This document shows positions 37,861 through 45,918 of a stretch of 64,000 bases of DNA, one piece after another (the first letter of the stretch is position 1; the number at the start of each line of letters is the position of its first letter). Made by a program: the position numbers and the translations under genes. The DNA comes from Polyangiaceae bacterium. Its GTDB lineage: Bacteria > Myxococcota_A > Polyangia > Polyangiales > Polyangiaceae. The stretch is from contig JAICUB010000013.1 of assembly GCA_025936045.1 (NCBI GenBank), positions 62,001-126,000 of the forward strand. The letters run 5' to 3'. The notes under the pieces are model-generated. The model worked only from the letters and a program-made list of their open reading frames with translations, had not been told where the DNA came from and ran no database searches.

Positions 37861-38931
37861 TCAGGCGAGCTTCCGAAACGTAAACCAGCGCATTTCCACC
37901 GGCGCGCGGCTCATCGGCACGTCGAACGTGTCGACGCCGCGAGTCCACTGCTCGAACCAGCTCGTGGGCGGCCAGGCGCTCGGGGGCAGCCGCGCCTTTT
38001 CGTAGTCGAACACCGACTCCTCGGTGAGCAGGGCGAACCCGTGCGCTCCGGCGGCGGATTTGAGCTCGTCGCGCAGGAAAATGGTCGACCAGAGCACGTA
38101 CGAAAACTGGCGCGCCACGAGGTCCGGTTGGTACCCGCCGACGGGGACGAACGCGTTCAGCACGAAGACGCCCTTCGAGGCGAGGAGCGCGGCCGCCCGC
38201 TCGAACAGGCGCGTGAGCGCCGGCACGTCGCGAAAATCCGAGACGAGCTCGGACGCGACCAGCAACCGATAGTGCGACGGCGGTAGCTCGAGCGACGAGC
38301 TCGTGAAGTCGCCCTCGAACAGCCGCAGCGTGAGCCGCGCGCGGGCGGCCGCCTCACGCAGGATCGTCGCGAGCGCGGGGCTTTGCTCGACGGCATCCGT
38401 CGGAAAGCCGGCGCGGGCGAGCGCGAGCGCATTCCGCCCAGCACCCGCGCCGATGTCGAGCACCGGCACGTCCGCGGGCGCGCCGAGTGAGCGCGCAAGA
38501 TCCATCACCTTGCAGTCCGGGTCGTTGCCGAAATACGGCGGGGGACGCGTGTGCACCCAGTCCGCGTACTCGGCCTCGAGGCTCGCGGCCTCGAGCGTCA
38601 GCGTGTACGAGAGGGTCTGCTTCGGCGCCGGGTCCGTCTCGTAGTGGACGACGACGACCGAATTTCGCGCCGCCGAGAAACCCTGCTCGAGCTTCTCGGC
38701 GAGCAGACCGCGCAGGTGCTCGAGCTCGGCCGCCGTGAACGCGCGCCCCTGGAGCGCGAAGAGCTTCCCGAGCGTCTCCACGTAGTGGTCGAGCAGCGCC
38801 GGGACGGAGGGCAAGCGCAGCTGGCCGGCGCCGAAAATCCGCTTCGGGACGCGCCGCAGCATGCCTTGGCGCAGCACCTCACCGTCGAGCTCGTAGTCGC
38901 CCGCCACGCGTTCGGTCCGCTTGCTGGTCAC
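37861..38931 (-). CDS. SAM-dependent methyltransferase with N-terminal extension
   Basis: Cytosolic protein of 356 residues. A helical N-terminal region of about 140 residues precedes a class I methyltransferase core: VPVLDIGAGAGRNALALARAG as motif I and DAVEQSP as motif II, with EGDFTSSSLELPPSHYRLLV later. The core resembles TehB-like enzymes. The substrate is unknown. The GTG start at 38931 lies back-to-back with the GT39-like gene, and their -10 hexamers overlap on opposite strands. Confidence 0.8.
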   Translation of the reverse strand: MTSKRTERVAGDYELDGEVLRQGMLRRVPKRIFGAGQLRLPSVPALLDHYVETLGKLFALQGRAFTAAELEHLRGLLAEKLEQGFSAARNSVVVVHYETDPAPKQTLSYTLTLEAASLEAEYADWVHTRPPPYFGNDPDCKVMDLARSLGAPADVPVLDIGAGAGRNALALARAGFPTDAVEQSPALATILREAAARARLTLRLFEGDFTSSSLELPPSHYRLLVASELVSDFRDVPALTRLFERAAALLASKGVFVLNAFVPVGGYQPDLVARQFSYVLWSTIFLRDELKSAAGAHGFALLTEESVFDYEKARLPPSAWPPTSWFEQWTRGVDTFDVPMSRAPVEMRWFTFRKLA

Positions 38932-38942
38932 GCCGCGGCCAC

Positions 38943-38949
38943 GATACTA
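38943..38949. promoter_or_regulatory. overlapping divergent -10-like hexamers
   Basis: The 30-bp gap between two divergent starts contains GATACT on the plus strand (38943-38948) and TAGTAT on the minus strand (38944-38949). Both lie 12-13 bases from their genes, so the two promoters may compete. Confidence 0.35.
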
Positions 38950-38961
38950 CTTCCCGCGGTC

Positions 38962-41733
38962 ATGCCCGAGCCCGAGCCGAACGCCCCGGACACCCGCGTG
39001 CCGGAGCCGCCGCTCGTCCCGCCAGGTCACCCGCTGCGCCCGCGCGCCCTCGTGCTCGCGCTGCTGCCGAGCGCGGCGGTGTTCCTGCTCATGTGCACCG
39101 ATCGCCATTTTTCGTTTTCGGTGCCGCTCGGGGGGGCGCTCTGCCTGCTCGCCGTCGCGGGCGCGCTCGACTTTTTGGGGACGTTCGACGACGCGCCCGC
39201 TCCCGACGCGCACGCTGCGAGCGACCGAACGATCTCCCCGCGACTCTTCGGCCCGCGTGCGGTGGAGCTGCTCGGCAGCGCGCTGTTCAGCATCGCGGTG
39301 GTCAGGCTCGTCGTCGCCGGACGCTGGCCGCTCGGTAAGGCGGGGGCGGCGGTCGGCGTCACGGGCGCGCTGCTCTGGCTCGGCGTCGCAGGCTTCCGCC
39401 TGCTCGCGAGCCTCGGCGTCGTCGACGCGACGAAGCCGCTCCTGAAGCGCTGGGGCTTCTGGCTCTTCGTCCTCAACGTGCTGCTCTACGTGCCGCTGCT
39501 CGGCGCGTACTCGCTGAGCGATCCGTGGGAGACGCACTACGGCGAGGTGGCGCGCGAAATGCTCGCGCGCGACGACTGGATCTCGACGTGGTGGGCGCAG
39601 GAAAACTGGTTCTGGTCGAAGCCCGTTCTGGATTTTTGGCTGCAGGCGCTGTCGTTCTCGACCTTCGGCGTGCGCTTCATGCCGGACGAGATGATCGCGA
39701 GCGTGGCGGCGGGGCTCGCGCCGCGCCCCGAGTGGGCCGCGCGCCTGCCGGTGTTCGCGTTGATGCTGCCCGCCGTGTACCTCGCGTACCGCGCCGTCGC
39801 TCGGCGCTTCGGCGCGCGCGCCGGCTTTTTGGGGGCGCTCGTGCTCTCGACGGCGCCGCACTGGTACGTGATCGGCCGGCAGAGCATGACGGACATGCCG
39901 TACGTCGCGCCACTCACGGCCGCGCTCGCGTGCGTGCTGCTCGGCCTCGGCGCCGATCCGGCAGCCGTTGCGCCGGCATTTTCGGTCCGCGTCGGCAAGC
40001 GCACGCTGCGCGTCTCCGGGTTCCACCTCGTCGCGGGCCTGGTCGCGCTGACGGTGCTGCCCCAGGTGCTCTATCTCTTCTCACGTCACCTCACGATCCA
40101 CGCGCTGCCGCCCAAGCACTGGTATCGCTTCCACCTCGACGAAATCCTGTTCGGTTCGCCGGGCAATTGCGGCTTACCCGGCAACGACCCTTGCCGCACC
40201 GTTGCGCCCGAGGATCCGGCGCTGCAGCCCGGGCTGCTCGGCGCCGTGTGGCTCGCGCTGCTCGCGCTGTTTCTCTGGGTGAATCGCGGCGAACGCCGGA
40301 CGGCGCGGCTCTACTTCCTGGCGGCTTGGTACTTCACGGCGCTCGCGACGCTCGCCAAGGGGGCGCCGGGCCTGGTGCTGCCGCTCGCCGTCAGCGCCGC
40401 GGCCATCGGTGCCGCGCGACGCTGGAAAGACTTCGCCCGTCTCGAGCTCGTCGGCATGACGCTCATCGTCGCGTGCGTCTGCTTGCCCTGGTACGTGCAG
40501 ATGTACGTGCGCCACGGCGCTCCCTTCACCAATCGGTTGCTGGGCCACGACATGTTCGACCGCGCGTTCGTCCACGTCCATGACACGAACACCGGCGACG
40601 ACGTGAGCTTCCGTTACTACGTCTGGCAGCTCGGCTACGGCCTGTTTCCGTGGACGGGTCTCGCCGTCGCCGGCCTGCTCTCGTCGCAGCGCGAGGGCGA
40701 CGAAGCGAAGAGCCCCCGCGCCGAAGCGCTCGGCTTCTTGCTGCTCTGGTTCGTGGTCGCGTTTTCGCTCTTCACGATCTCGCTCACGAAGTTCCATCAC
40801 TACATTCTTCCGGCGGTCCCGCCGCTCGCGCTCCTCACGGGCCTCGCGCTCGATCGCGCTCTGCCCGCCCTCACGCCGCGCGGCCCCGGGCTCTTCGCGT
40901 ATCTCGGCTTGATGGCGGGGGCGGCGCTGCTCTTCGTGGGCGGCGTGCTCGAGCTCGACGCGGCATCGTTGGTCGGGCGGGTGCCGGCGCCGGCCGCTTC
41001 ACCGCTCGCGGCGGGCGTGTGCGCCGCCTGCGCCGTCTGCCTCTTTACGCTCGCCGTCCGGCGCTGGCCCGCGGAGCCGGTCGCCGGCTCCGGCTACGAG
41101 CGCGCCATGCTCGCTCTTTTCGGTCTCGCGGCGGCCGCCGTGATCGTGCTCGTCGGTCGCGACCTCGCGTCCGTCGAGGATCCGGAGGGGCCGGCGCGTC
41201 TCACGTACCTCGCGAGTTACAATTACGCGCGCCCGTGGCCGCTCACGCTCGACTTTCACGGCGTGCTCGGCGCCGTGACCGCAGTGACGGCGCTCGCGAC
41301 CGCGCTCTTCGCGACCCCGCGGCTCCGGCAGCACGCGGCGGTGCTCGTCACGTGCGTGGGCGTTTGGGCCGCGGCCTGGACGCTCGACGTTTACCTCGTG
41401 CGTGCGGCGCCGCACTGGGGCCAGCGCGAGACGATCAGCGAATACTATCGCCGCCGCCGCGGCCCCGAGGAGCCGCTCGCGGCTTACCAGATGAACTGGA
41501 AGGGCGAAAACTTCTACACGGGCAACCACCTGCCCGCGTTCATTTCGACGGGTTCCAAATTCAAGGCGTGGATCGGTGAAGAGCGCGATGCGGGCACGCG
41601 CGTCGTCTTCTTCGTCACGGAGCACTCGCGCGAATCCACCTTGAAGAGCGAGCTCGGCAAGGTGACGAAGTACGAAAAGCTCACGACCAAGGACGACAAC
41701 AACAAGTTCTTCCTCGCGCGCGTCGAGCTCTGA
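38962..41733 (+). CDS. GT39/ArnT-like membrane glycosyltransferase
   Basis: Integral membrane protein of 923 residues with a dozen or more helices. The first large extracytoplasmic loop has YSLSDPWETHYGEVAREML, the acidic GT-C signature of protein O-mannosyl or ArnT-type enzymes, followed by WFWSKPVLDFWLQAL. A central KFHHYILPAVPPLALL helix is also typical. The C-terminal ~110 residues form a soluble domain. It likely transfers a sugar from a polyprenyl-phosphate donor to a lipid or protein outside the inner membrane; the acceptor is unknown. The length is above average for ArnT. Confidence 0.85.
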   Translation: MPEPEPNAPDTRVPEPPLVPPGHPLRPRALVLALLPSAAVFLLMCTDRHFSFSVPLGGALCLLAVAGALDFLGTFDDAPAPDAHAASDRTISPRLFGPRAVELLGSALFSIAVVRLVVAGRWPLGKAGAAVGVTGALLWLGVAGFRLLASLGVVDATKPLLKRWGFWLFVLNVLLYVPLLGAYSLSDPWETHYGEVAREMLARDDWISTWWAQENWFWSKPVLDFWLQALSFSTFGVRFMPDEMIASVAAGLAPRPEWAARLPVFALMLPAVYLAYRAVARRFGARAGFLGALVLSTAPHWYVIGRQSMTDMPYVAPLTAALACVLLGLGADPAAVAPAFSVRVGKRTLRVSGFHLVAGLVALTVLPQVLYLFSRHLTIHALPPKHWYRFHLDEILFGSPGNCGLPGNDPCRTVAPEDPALQPGLLGAVWLALLALFLWVNRGERRTARLYFLAAWYFTALATLAKGAPGLVLPLAVSAAAIGAARRWKDFARLELVGMTLIVACVCLPWYVQMYVRHGAPFTNRLLGHDMFDRAFVHVHDTNTGDDVSFRYYVWQLGYGLFPWTGLAVAGLLSSQREGDEAKSPRAEALGFLLLWFVVAFSLFTISLTKFHHYILPAVPPLALLTGLALDRALPALTPRGPGLFAYLGLMAGAALLFVGGVLELDAASLVGRVPAPAASPLAAGVCAACAVCLFTLAVRRWPAEPVAGSGYERAMLALFGLAAAAVIVLVGRDLASVEDPEGPARLTYLASYNYARPWPLTLDFHGVLGAVTAVTALATALFATPRLRQHAAVLVTCVGVWAAAWTLDVYLVRAAPHWGQRETISEYYRRRRGPEEPLAAYQMNWKGENFYTGNHLPAFISTGSKFKAWIGEERDAGTRVVFFVTEHSRESTLKSELGKVTKYEKLTTKDDNNKFFLARVEL

Positions 41734-41819
41734 GCTCCCACAGCCGGAGTGCGAGAGCACCGCCCTCCGTCGCTCCACGCGCGCCCCAAACTCCCGAACG
41801 AGCGAGCCCCACGTGCACG

Positions 41820-42293
41820 TCACTGCGGCGGCGTGCAAGACGCGCCGGACGGCACCTTAGCGGAGTGAAAACAGTGCGGATCGGGCAGATCCTTCGCGAG
41901 GTGCGCGTGAACGATGCGACACTGCAAGCTGTTCGGCTCCGCCGGGTCGCTGCCGAGCGGCCAGCCCGCGGTGAAACAGGTGTCGAGGCAGTCCGCGAGG
42001 CCGCTGTACATGTTCGCGGGCGAGTCCTTGCAGTTCTGTAGATACGTCGGGCAATAGTCGCCGCACGCGACCTCGAGCGGACTGTCCCCGGAATCCGCCC
42101 CGGCCAGGTTGTTGCCCGTGCCGCCCTGAGCCGAGCTCGAGCCGCCCGTGCCGCTCGAAGCACCCGCTGCAGGCCCGCCCTGAAAGCTCTTCCCAGCGCT
42201 CGACGAACCGAGCGAAGGATCGACGTCGATGCTGGGGAGCACGCACGACGCGACCAAGAGCGAAGCGAACGACCACGCGAGAGCGCCGCGCAT
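41820..42293 (-). CDS. lipoprotein with one six-cysteine module
   Basis: Predicted lipoprotein of 157 residues. The lipobox-like LVASC ends the signal peptide. A Gly/Ser-rich stalk of about 45 residues leads to one cysteine module: CGDYC-x6-C, CLDTC, then CRIVH. Spacing C-x3-C-x6-C and C-x3-C matches both modules of the protein at 6438-7385. A short Cys-containing tail (PHCFH, GASCTPPQ) follows. Its ATG overlaps the upstream stop by one base (TGATG), exactly as in the other copy. No known function. Confidence 0.7.
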   Translation of the reverse strand: MRGALAWSFASLLVASCVLPSIDVDPSLGSSSAGKSFQGGPAAGASSGTGGSSSAQGGTGNNLAGADSGDSPLEVACGDYCPTYLQNCKDSPANMYSGLADCLDTCFTAGWPLGSDPAEPNSLQCRIVHAHLAKDLPDPHCFHSAKVPSGASCTPPQ

Positions 42294-43303
42294 CAGAACG
42301 TCCCCCGGACGCCGGCCGTACCGGGCCCGACGTACGCCTGTGCCGAGGCCTGACTCGGAGCCGTGACGAGCAGGACCACGCCGAGCGCCGCGAGCGCGCC
42401 ACCCGCGTAAAAGCCGACGGTCGAGAGGGTCCGGCAGGTGTTGTACGTGTCGACCGTGCTCTGCTCGTTCGGAGCACAGTGATTGCCTCGGCAGTTCGGG
42501 TTGCCGTCGAGGTCGCTCTTTTTACCGACGGCGATGAGCCCCGTCACGCCGCCGACCAAGAGCCCGACACCGCCGGCACCGATCGTGATCCAACCCCAGG
42601 TGCGCTGCGCGGACGAGGCTCGACCCACGTCCGCGTTCGCAGTCAGGGGGGCCGGCACGGAAAGCGGCGGCGAGGGCGGAGCCTGATTCGCCGCGGGCGG
42701 CGCCGCGGGAGCGGGCGCTGGTGCACCGAACGCGAGCGCCACGGTCTTGCGCTCTCCTTCCGCCAGCGTGACCTCCGCGTGCGCGCGGTCGTCGCCGTGT
42801 CGACCGTCGAGCTCGTGCGTCCCCGGATTGACGAGCCTGCCCGCGCCGAGAAGGGACGCAGCGACCGGCACGCCGTCGACGCTGATCGAGCAATCGGCGA
42901 GCTCCGCGCCCTCGACCGCGACGACGAGGGACGGGATCCTCGGCTTCAACCCGGCGAGCTCGGCGGCGGCGTCGGCTTGGGCGCGCTTCTGTACCGCGTA
43001 GTCACCCGCGGGCACCTGCAAGCTCGTGGTCTCGAGAAAGCGATCGGCCGCCTCGACCCACTTTCCGAGCTTGACGAGCGCGCGGCCCGACCAGAGCCCG
43101 AGGGACGGCGCATGCAAGAGGGCGTACGCCTTCTCGAGCTTGTCGGTCGCCGTCGCGAAATCGCTCGCTTGGTACGCTTCGACACCCGCCGTGCCGAGCG
43201 CACGCGCGGCCGTGCGGGTCGCCTCGTCCGGTGCCTGCGCCGCGGCCGGAACGGCAAGCGCGACCGCAAAGGAGAGCAGCGCGGCGCCGAGCGAGGCTTT
43301 CAT
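42293..43303 (-). CDS. TPR/PEGA-like protein with two membrane helices (paralogue of 7385-8392)
   Basis: Envelope protein of 336 residues with a signal peptide (LLSFAVALAVPAAAQA), a TPR-like segment (VEAYQASDFATATDKLEKAY) and a PEGA-like strand region (CSISVDGVPVAASLLG, then PGTHELDGRHG). A Pro/Ala linker leads to two hydrophobic helices separated by a loop with several cysteines. The order of parts and the downstream six-Cys lipoprotein reproduce the pair at 6438-8392. No kinase gene is adjacent in this copy. Confidence 0.7.
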   Translation of the reverse strand: MKASLGAALLSFAVALAVPAAAQAPDEATRTAARALGTAGVEAYQASDFATATDKLEKAYALLHAPSLGLWSGRALVKLGKWVEAADRFLETTSLQVPAGDYAVQKRAQADAAAELAGLKPRIPSLVVAVEGAELADCSISVDGVPVAASLLGAGRLVNPGTHELDGRHGDDRAHAEVTLAEGERKTVALAFGAPAPAPAAPPAANQAPPSPPLSVPAPLTANADVGRASSAQRTWGWITIGAGGVGLLVGGVTGLIAVGKKSDLDGNPNCRGNHCAPNEQSTVDTYNTCRTLSTVGFYAGGALAALGVVLLVTAPSQASAQAYVGPGTAGVRGTF

Positions 43304-43399
43304 GGCCGCGATTGTGCGCGAGCGCCTCCGCTCGTGACAAGACGCTTTCTCGTCGTCGGGGAGGTTCAGCCGCGTCACGCCCTTCGGGTCGATGCGCGT

Positions 43400-44917
43400 T
43401 CATGGGCGATACCTCCGCTCGAGCGCGTCGAGCAGACCGTCCACGGTGTAAGTGCTTGCGGCGACATCCACGCGAATCCCGAGGCCCTCTGCGGTTTTCG
43501 TCGTCACGGGCCCGATGCTGGCGACGGTCACGCCGGCCAAAAGCTCCGCGGCTTCTTGCCCGAGCCGCTCGACGACCGCTTCGATCGTCGAGCTCGACGT
43601 GAGCAGGATCGCGTCGATGCTCTTCGACGTGACGAGCCCGCGAAGCTCGTCGCCCGCGTCGAGCACCGGCTTGGTTTCGTAAGCCGCAACGACGTCGACG
43701 GCCGCGCCCGCAGCGCGGAGCGCGTTCGGTAACGCGTCACGGGCTACGAGCGCCCGTGCGAGCAGCACACGGCGCGGCACGCCTTGTTTCAAGACGTCGC
43801 GCGCGAGCCCTTCACCGACATGCTCGTCCGCGATCACGTCCGGTTCGAGGCCGAACCGGCGCAGCGCGTCCGCCGTGCGCGGCCCGATGACGCCGAGGCG
43901 GCTCTGCCCGAACGCGCGGGCGTCGCGCCCGAGCCGCCGCACGACCGCGCAGAAGCGCTCGACGCCGTTCTCGCTCGTGAAGAGCACCCAGTCGTAGTCG
44001 CGAACGTTCGCCGCCGCGCGCTCGAGCGGCGCTATGTCGGGCGGCGGCCCGAGCGCGATGAGCGGGAGCACGATGGGCTCACCGCCGCGCGCGCGGATCG
44101 CCCGTGCGCTGCGTTCGGCCTGGCCGCTCGGGCGCGGCACGAGCAGGCGCTTCGCGAAAAGCGGCTTCTTTTCGTACCAAGAGAGCTCTTGTCTCAGCGC
44201 GACCACTTCGCCGATCACGATCACGGCGGGGTTCGTGAGCCCCTCGGCGCGCGAGCGTTCGGCGATGCTCGCGAGCGTGCCGGTGACGACGCGCTGCTCG
44301 GGCCGCGCGCCCCATTGGATCACCGCCGCCGGCGTCGTCCGCGCCCGCCCGCCCTCGATGATGGCGGCCGTGATCGCATCGATGCGGCGCATGCCCATGA
44401 GCACGCAAATCGTGTCCGTCGCCGTCGCGAGCTTCTTCCACGAATCGGGCGACCAAGGCACGCCGGCGCGGTCGCTACCGGTGATGAACGTCACGCTCGA
44501 AGAGAGCTCGCGATGGGTGAGCGGAATGCCTGCGTACGTCGCCGCGCCGACGGGCGACGACACGGCCGGCACGATCTCGAACTCGATCCCCGCCTCGACC
44601 AGCGCGAGCGCCTCCTCCGCTCCGCGCGCGAAGAGCAGCGGATCGCCGCCCTTGAGCCGCACGACGCATTTGCCGGCCCGTGCGAGCGTGACGAGCTCCT
44701 CGTTGATGGCGAGCTGAACGCTGCTCGGTTGCCCGAAGCGCTTGCCCACGTCGCGGAGCTCGGCGCCTTCCCTGCACGCGCCGCGAAGCGCCGGATGCGC
44801 GAGGGCGTCGTAGAGCACCACGTCCGCCGCGCGCAGCGCCGCGAGCCCTCGCACGGTGATGAGCTCCGGATCGCCGGGGCCCGCGCCGACCAACCAAACC
44901 TTGCCCGCGGCGACCAC
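43400..44917 (-). CDS. cobA-hemD: uroporphyrinogen-III C-methyltransferase/synthase fusion
   Basis: Bifunctional tetrapyrrole enzyme of 505 residues. The N-terminal part (1-255) is a CobA/SUMT methyltransferase with VGAGPGDPELITVRG, RLKGGDPLLFARGAEE and the SAM-site segment THRELSSSVTFITG; it makes precorrin-2 towards siroheme or cobalamin. The C-terminal part (about 265-505) is a HemD uroporphyrinogen-III synthase with YDWVLFTSENGVERF and LLTSSSTIEAVVERL. Such fusions are known in several bacteria. The GTG start lies six bases after a TAGCTA hexamer. Confidence 0.94.
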   Translation of the reverse strand: MVAAGKVWLVGAGPGDPELITVRGLAALRAADVVLYDALAHPALRGACREGAELRDVGKRFGQPSSVQLAINEELVTLARAGKCVVRLKGGDPLLFARGAEEALALVEAGIEFEIVPAVSSPVGAATYAGIPLTHRELSSSVTFITGSDRAGVPWSPDSWKKLATATDTICVLMGMRRIDAITAAIIEGGRARTTPAAVIQWGARPEQRVVTGTLASIAERSRAEGLTNPAVIVIGEVVALRQELSWYEKKPLFAKRLLVPRPSGQAERSARAIRARGGEPIVLPLIALGPPPDIAPLERAAANVRDYDWVLFTSENGVERFCAVVRRLGRDARAFGQSRLGVIGPRTADALRRFGLEPDVIADEHVGEGLARDVLKQGVPRRVLLARALVARDALPNALRAAGAAVDVVAAYETKPVLDAGDELRGLVTSKSIDAILLTSSSTIEAVVERLGQEAAELLAGVTVASIGPVTTKTAEGLGIRVDVAASTYTVDGLLDALERRYRP

Positions 44918-45009
44918 GCGCCATAGCTACCAAATTCGGGGCCGGGCCCCGCTCGAGACACGCGGATTCGTGCAAGCCCGCGCTGCGGCTTGTCGGCATT
45001 TGTAGGCGA

Positions 45010-45906
45010 GTGTATGCCTTGTCCCACAAGGTACGCTTGCCGCTCCCGACTCTCGTCTCCGAGCTCTTGCCGCGCGACAGCGTGCCGCCGAGCGCGCCGC
45101 GCGGCGATCGCTGGTTCGTCACGAACGGCGTGGTCGCGGTGGGCCCGATCTCGTTCGAGCTCCTGATGCGCGGCGCCGCGCACGATCGCATTCCGCGCGG
45201 CTCGTTCGTGCGGCACGAGTCATGGCAAGTCTGGCGAAGGCTCGATGAAATCGGCTCGCTGACGGCCGACGGTCGCGAGCGGACGGTCGAGGATCTCGCA
45301 GCCAAGAGCGCGGAGCTCGAATCGCGCGCCAGCAGTCCGCTCGAAAGCGCACCGCCGCCGCCGCCGGACGATCTCGCGCTGACGCTGCGCCCGAGCGCGC
45401 CACCACCGTCACGCTCGACGTTTCGTGCGACGACGGTGGACCCGGTCGGCGTCCTTTCGCACGCCTACGACCTGCCCGAGGCGCTGCTGCTCGCAATCTC
45501 GACTGCGGTCTCGGCGTCGGCGGCCGAAGTCGGGCTCGTCCATCGCGTGCGGCAGGACTTGCGGTCCGTCGTCACGGTCGGCGGCCACGGCCCGCGCACC
45601 GAGCGCTTGCTCGGCGAACGCATCACCGAAGACGACCCCACGCTCGCCGCGGCGCGCAACGCTTTCACGATCATCAGCGAGCCCGGCCTCGGACACGAGA
45701 GCCGCCACGTCGCGGGCCGCATCGTTCGTTGTCTTCCCGACGTCGTCGGCGTCGCCATGGTCCCGCTCTGCATCTACGGCGAGCTCGTCGCCATCTTCGA
45801 AGTCGGCCGCGGCGGCCATCCGTTCCGCGCCCGCGAAATCGCTCGCGTCGAAGACGTAGTCGAGGTCATGGCCGAGCGCGCCGTGTTGATGGGCTGGCTC
45901 GAGTAG
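45010..45906 (+). CDS. GYF-like plus GAF-like domain protein
   Basis: Cytosolic protein of 298 residues starting with GTG. The N-terminal region (about 34-82) resembles GYF_2: RWFVTNGVVAVGPISFELLM with the hallmark GP, then a Trp in WQVWRRLDEI. A Pro-rich linker follows. The C-terminal ~150 residues look GAF-like (SAAEVGLVHRV, then VAMVPLCIYGELVAIFEVGR). GYF_2 domains are thought to bind peptides and GAF domains small ligands, so a sensor/adaptor role is plausible but unproven. It is convergent with the ABC exporter operon. Confidence 0.62.
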   Translation: MYALSHKVRLPLPTLVSELLPRDSVPPSAPRGDRWFVTNGVVAVGPISFELLMRGAAHDRIPRGSFVRHESWQVWRRLDEIGSLTADGRERTVEDLAAKSAELESRASSPLESAPPPPPDDLALTLRPSAPPPSRSTFRATTVDPVGVLSHAYDLPEALLLAISTAVSASAAEVGLVHRVRQDLRSVVTVGGHGPRTERLLGERITEDDPTLAAARNAFTIISEPGLGHESRHVAGRIVRCLPDVVGVAMVPLCIYGELVAIFEVGRGGHPFRAREIARVEDVVEVMAERAVLMGWLE

Positions 45907-45918
45907 CGCCGCTGCTTG

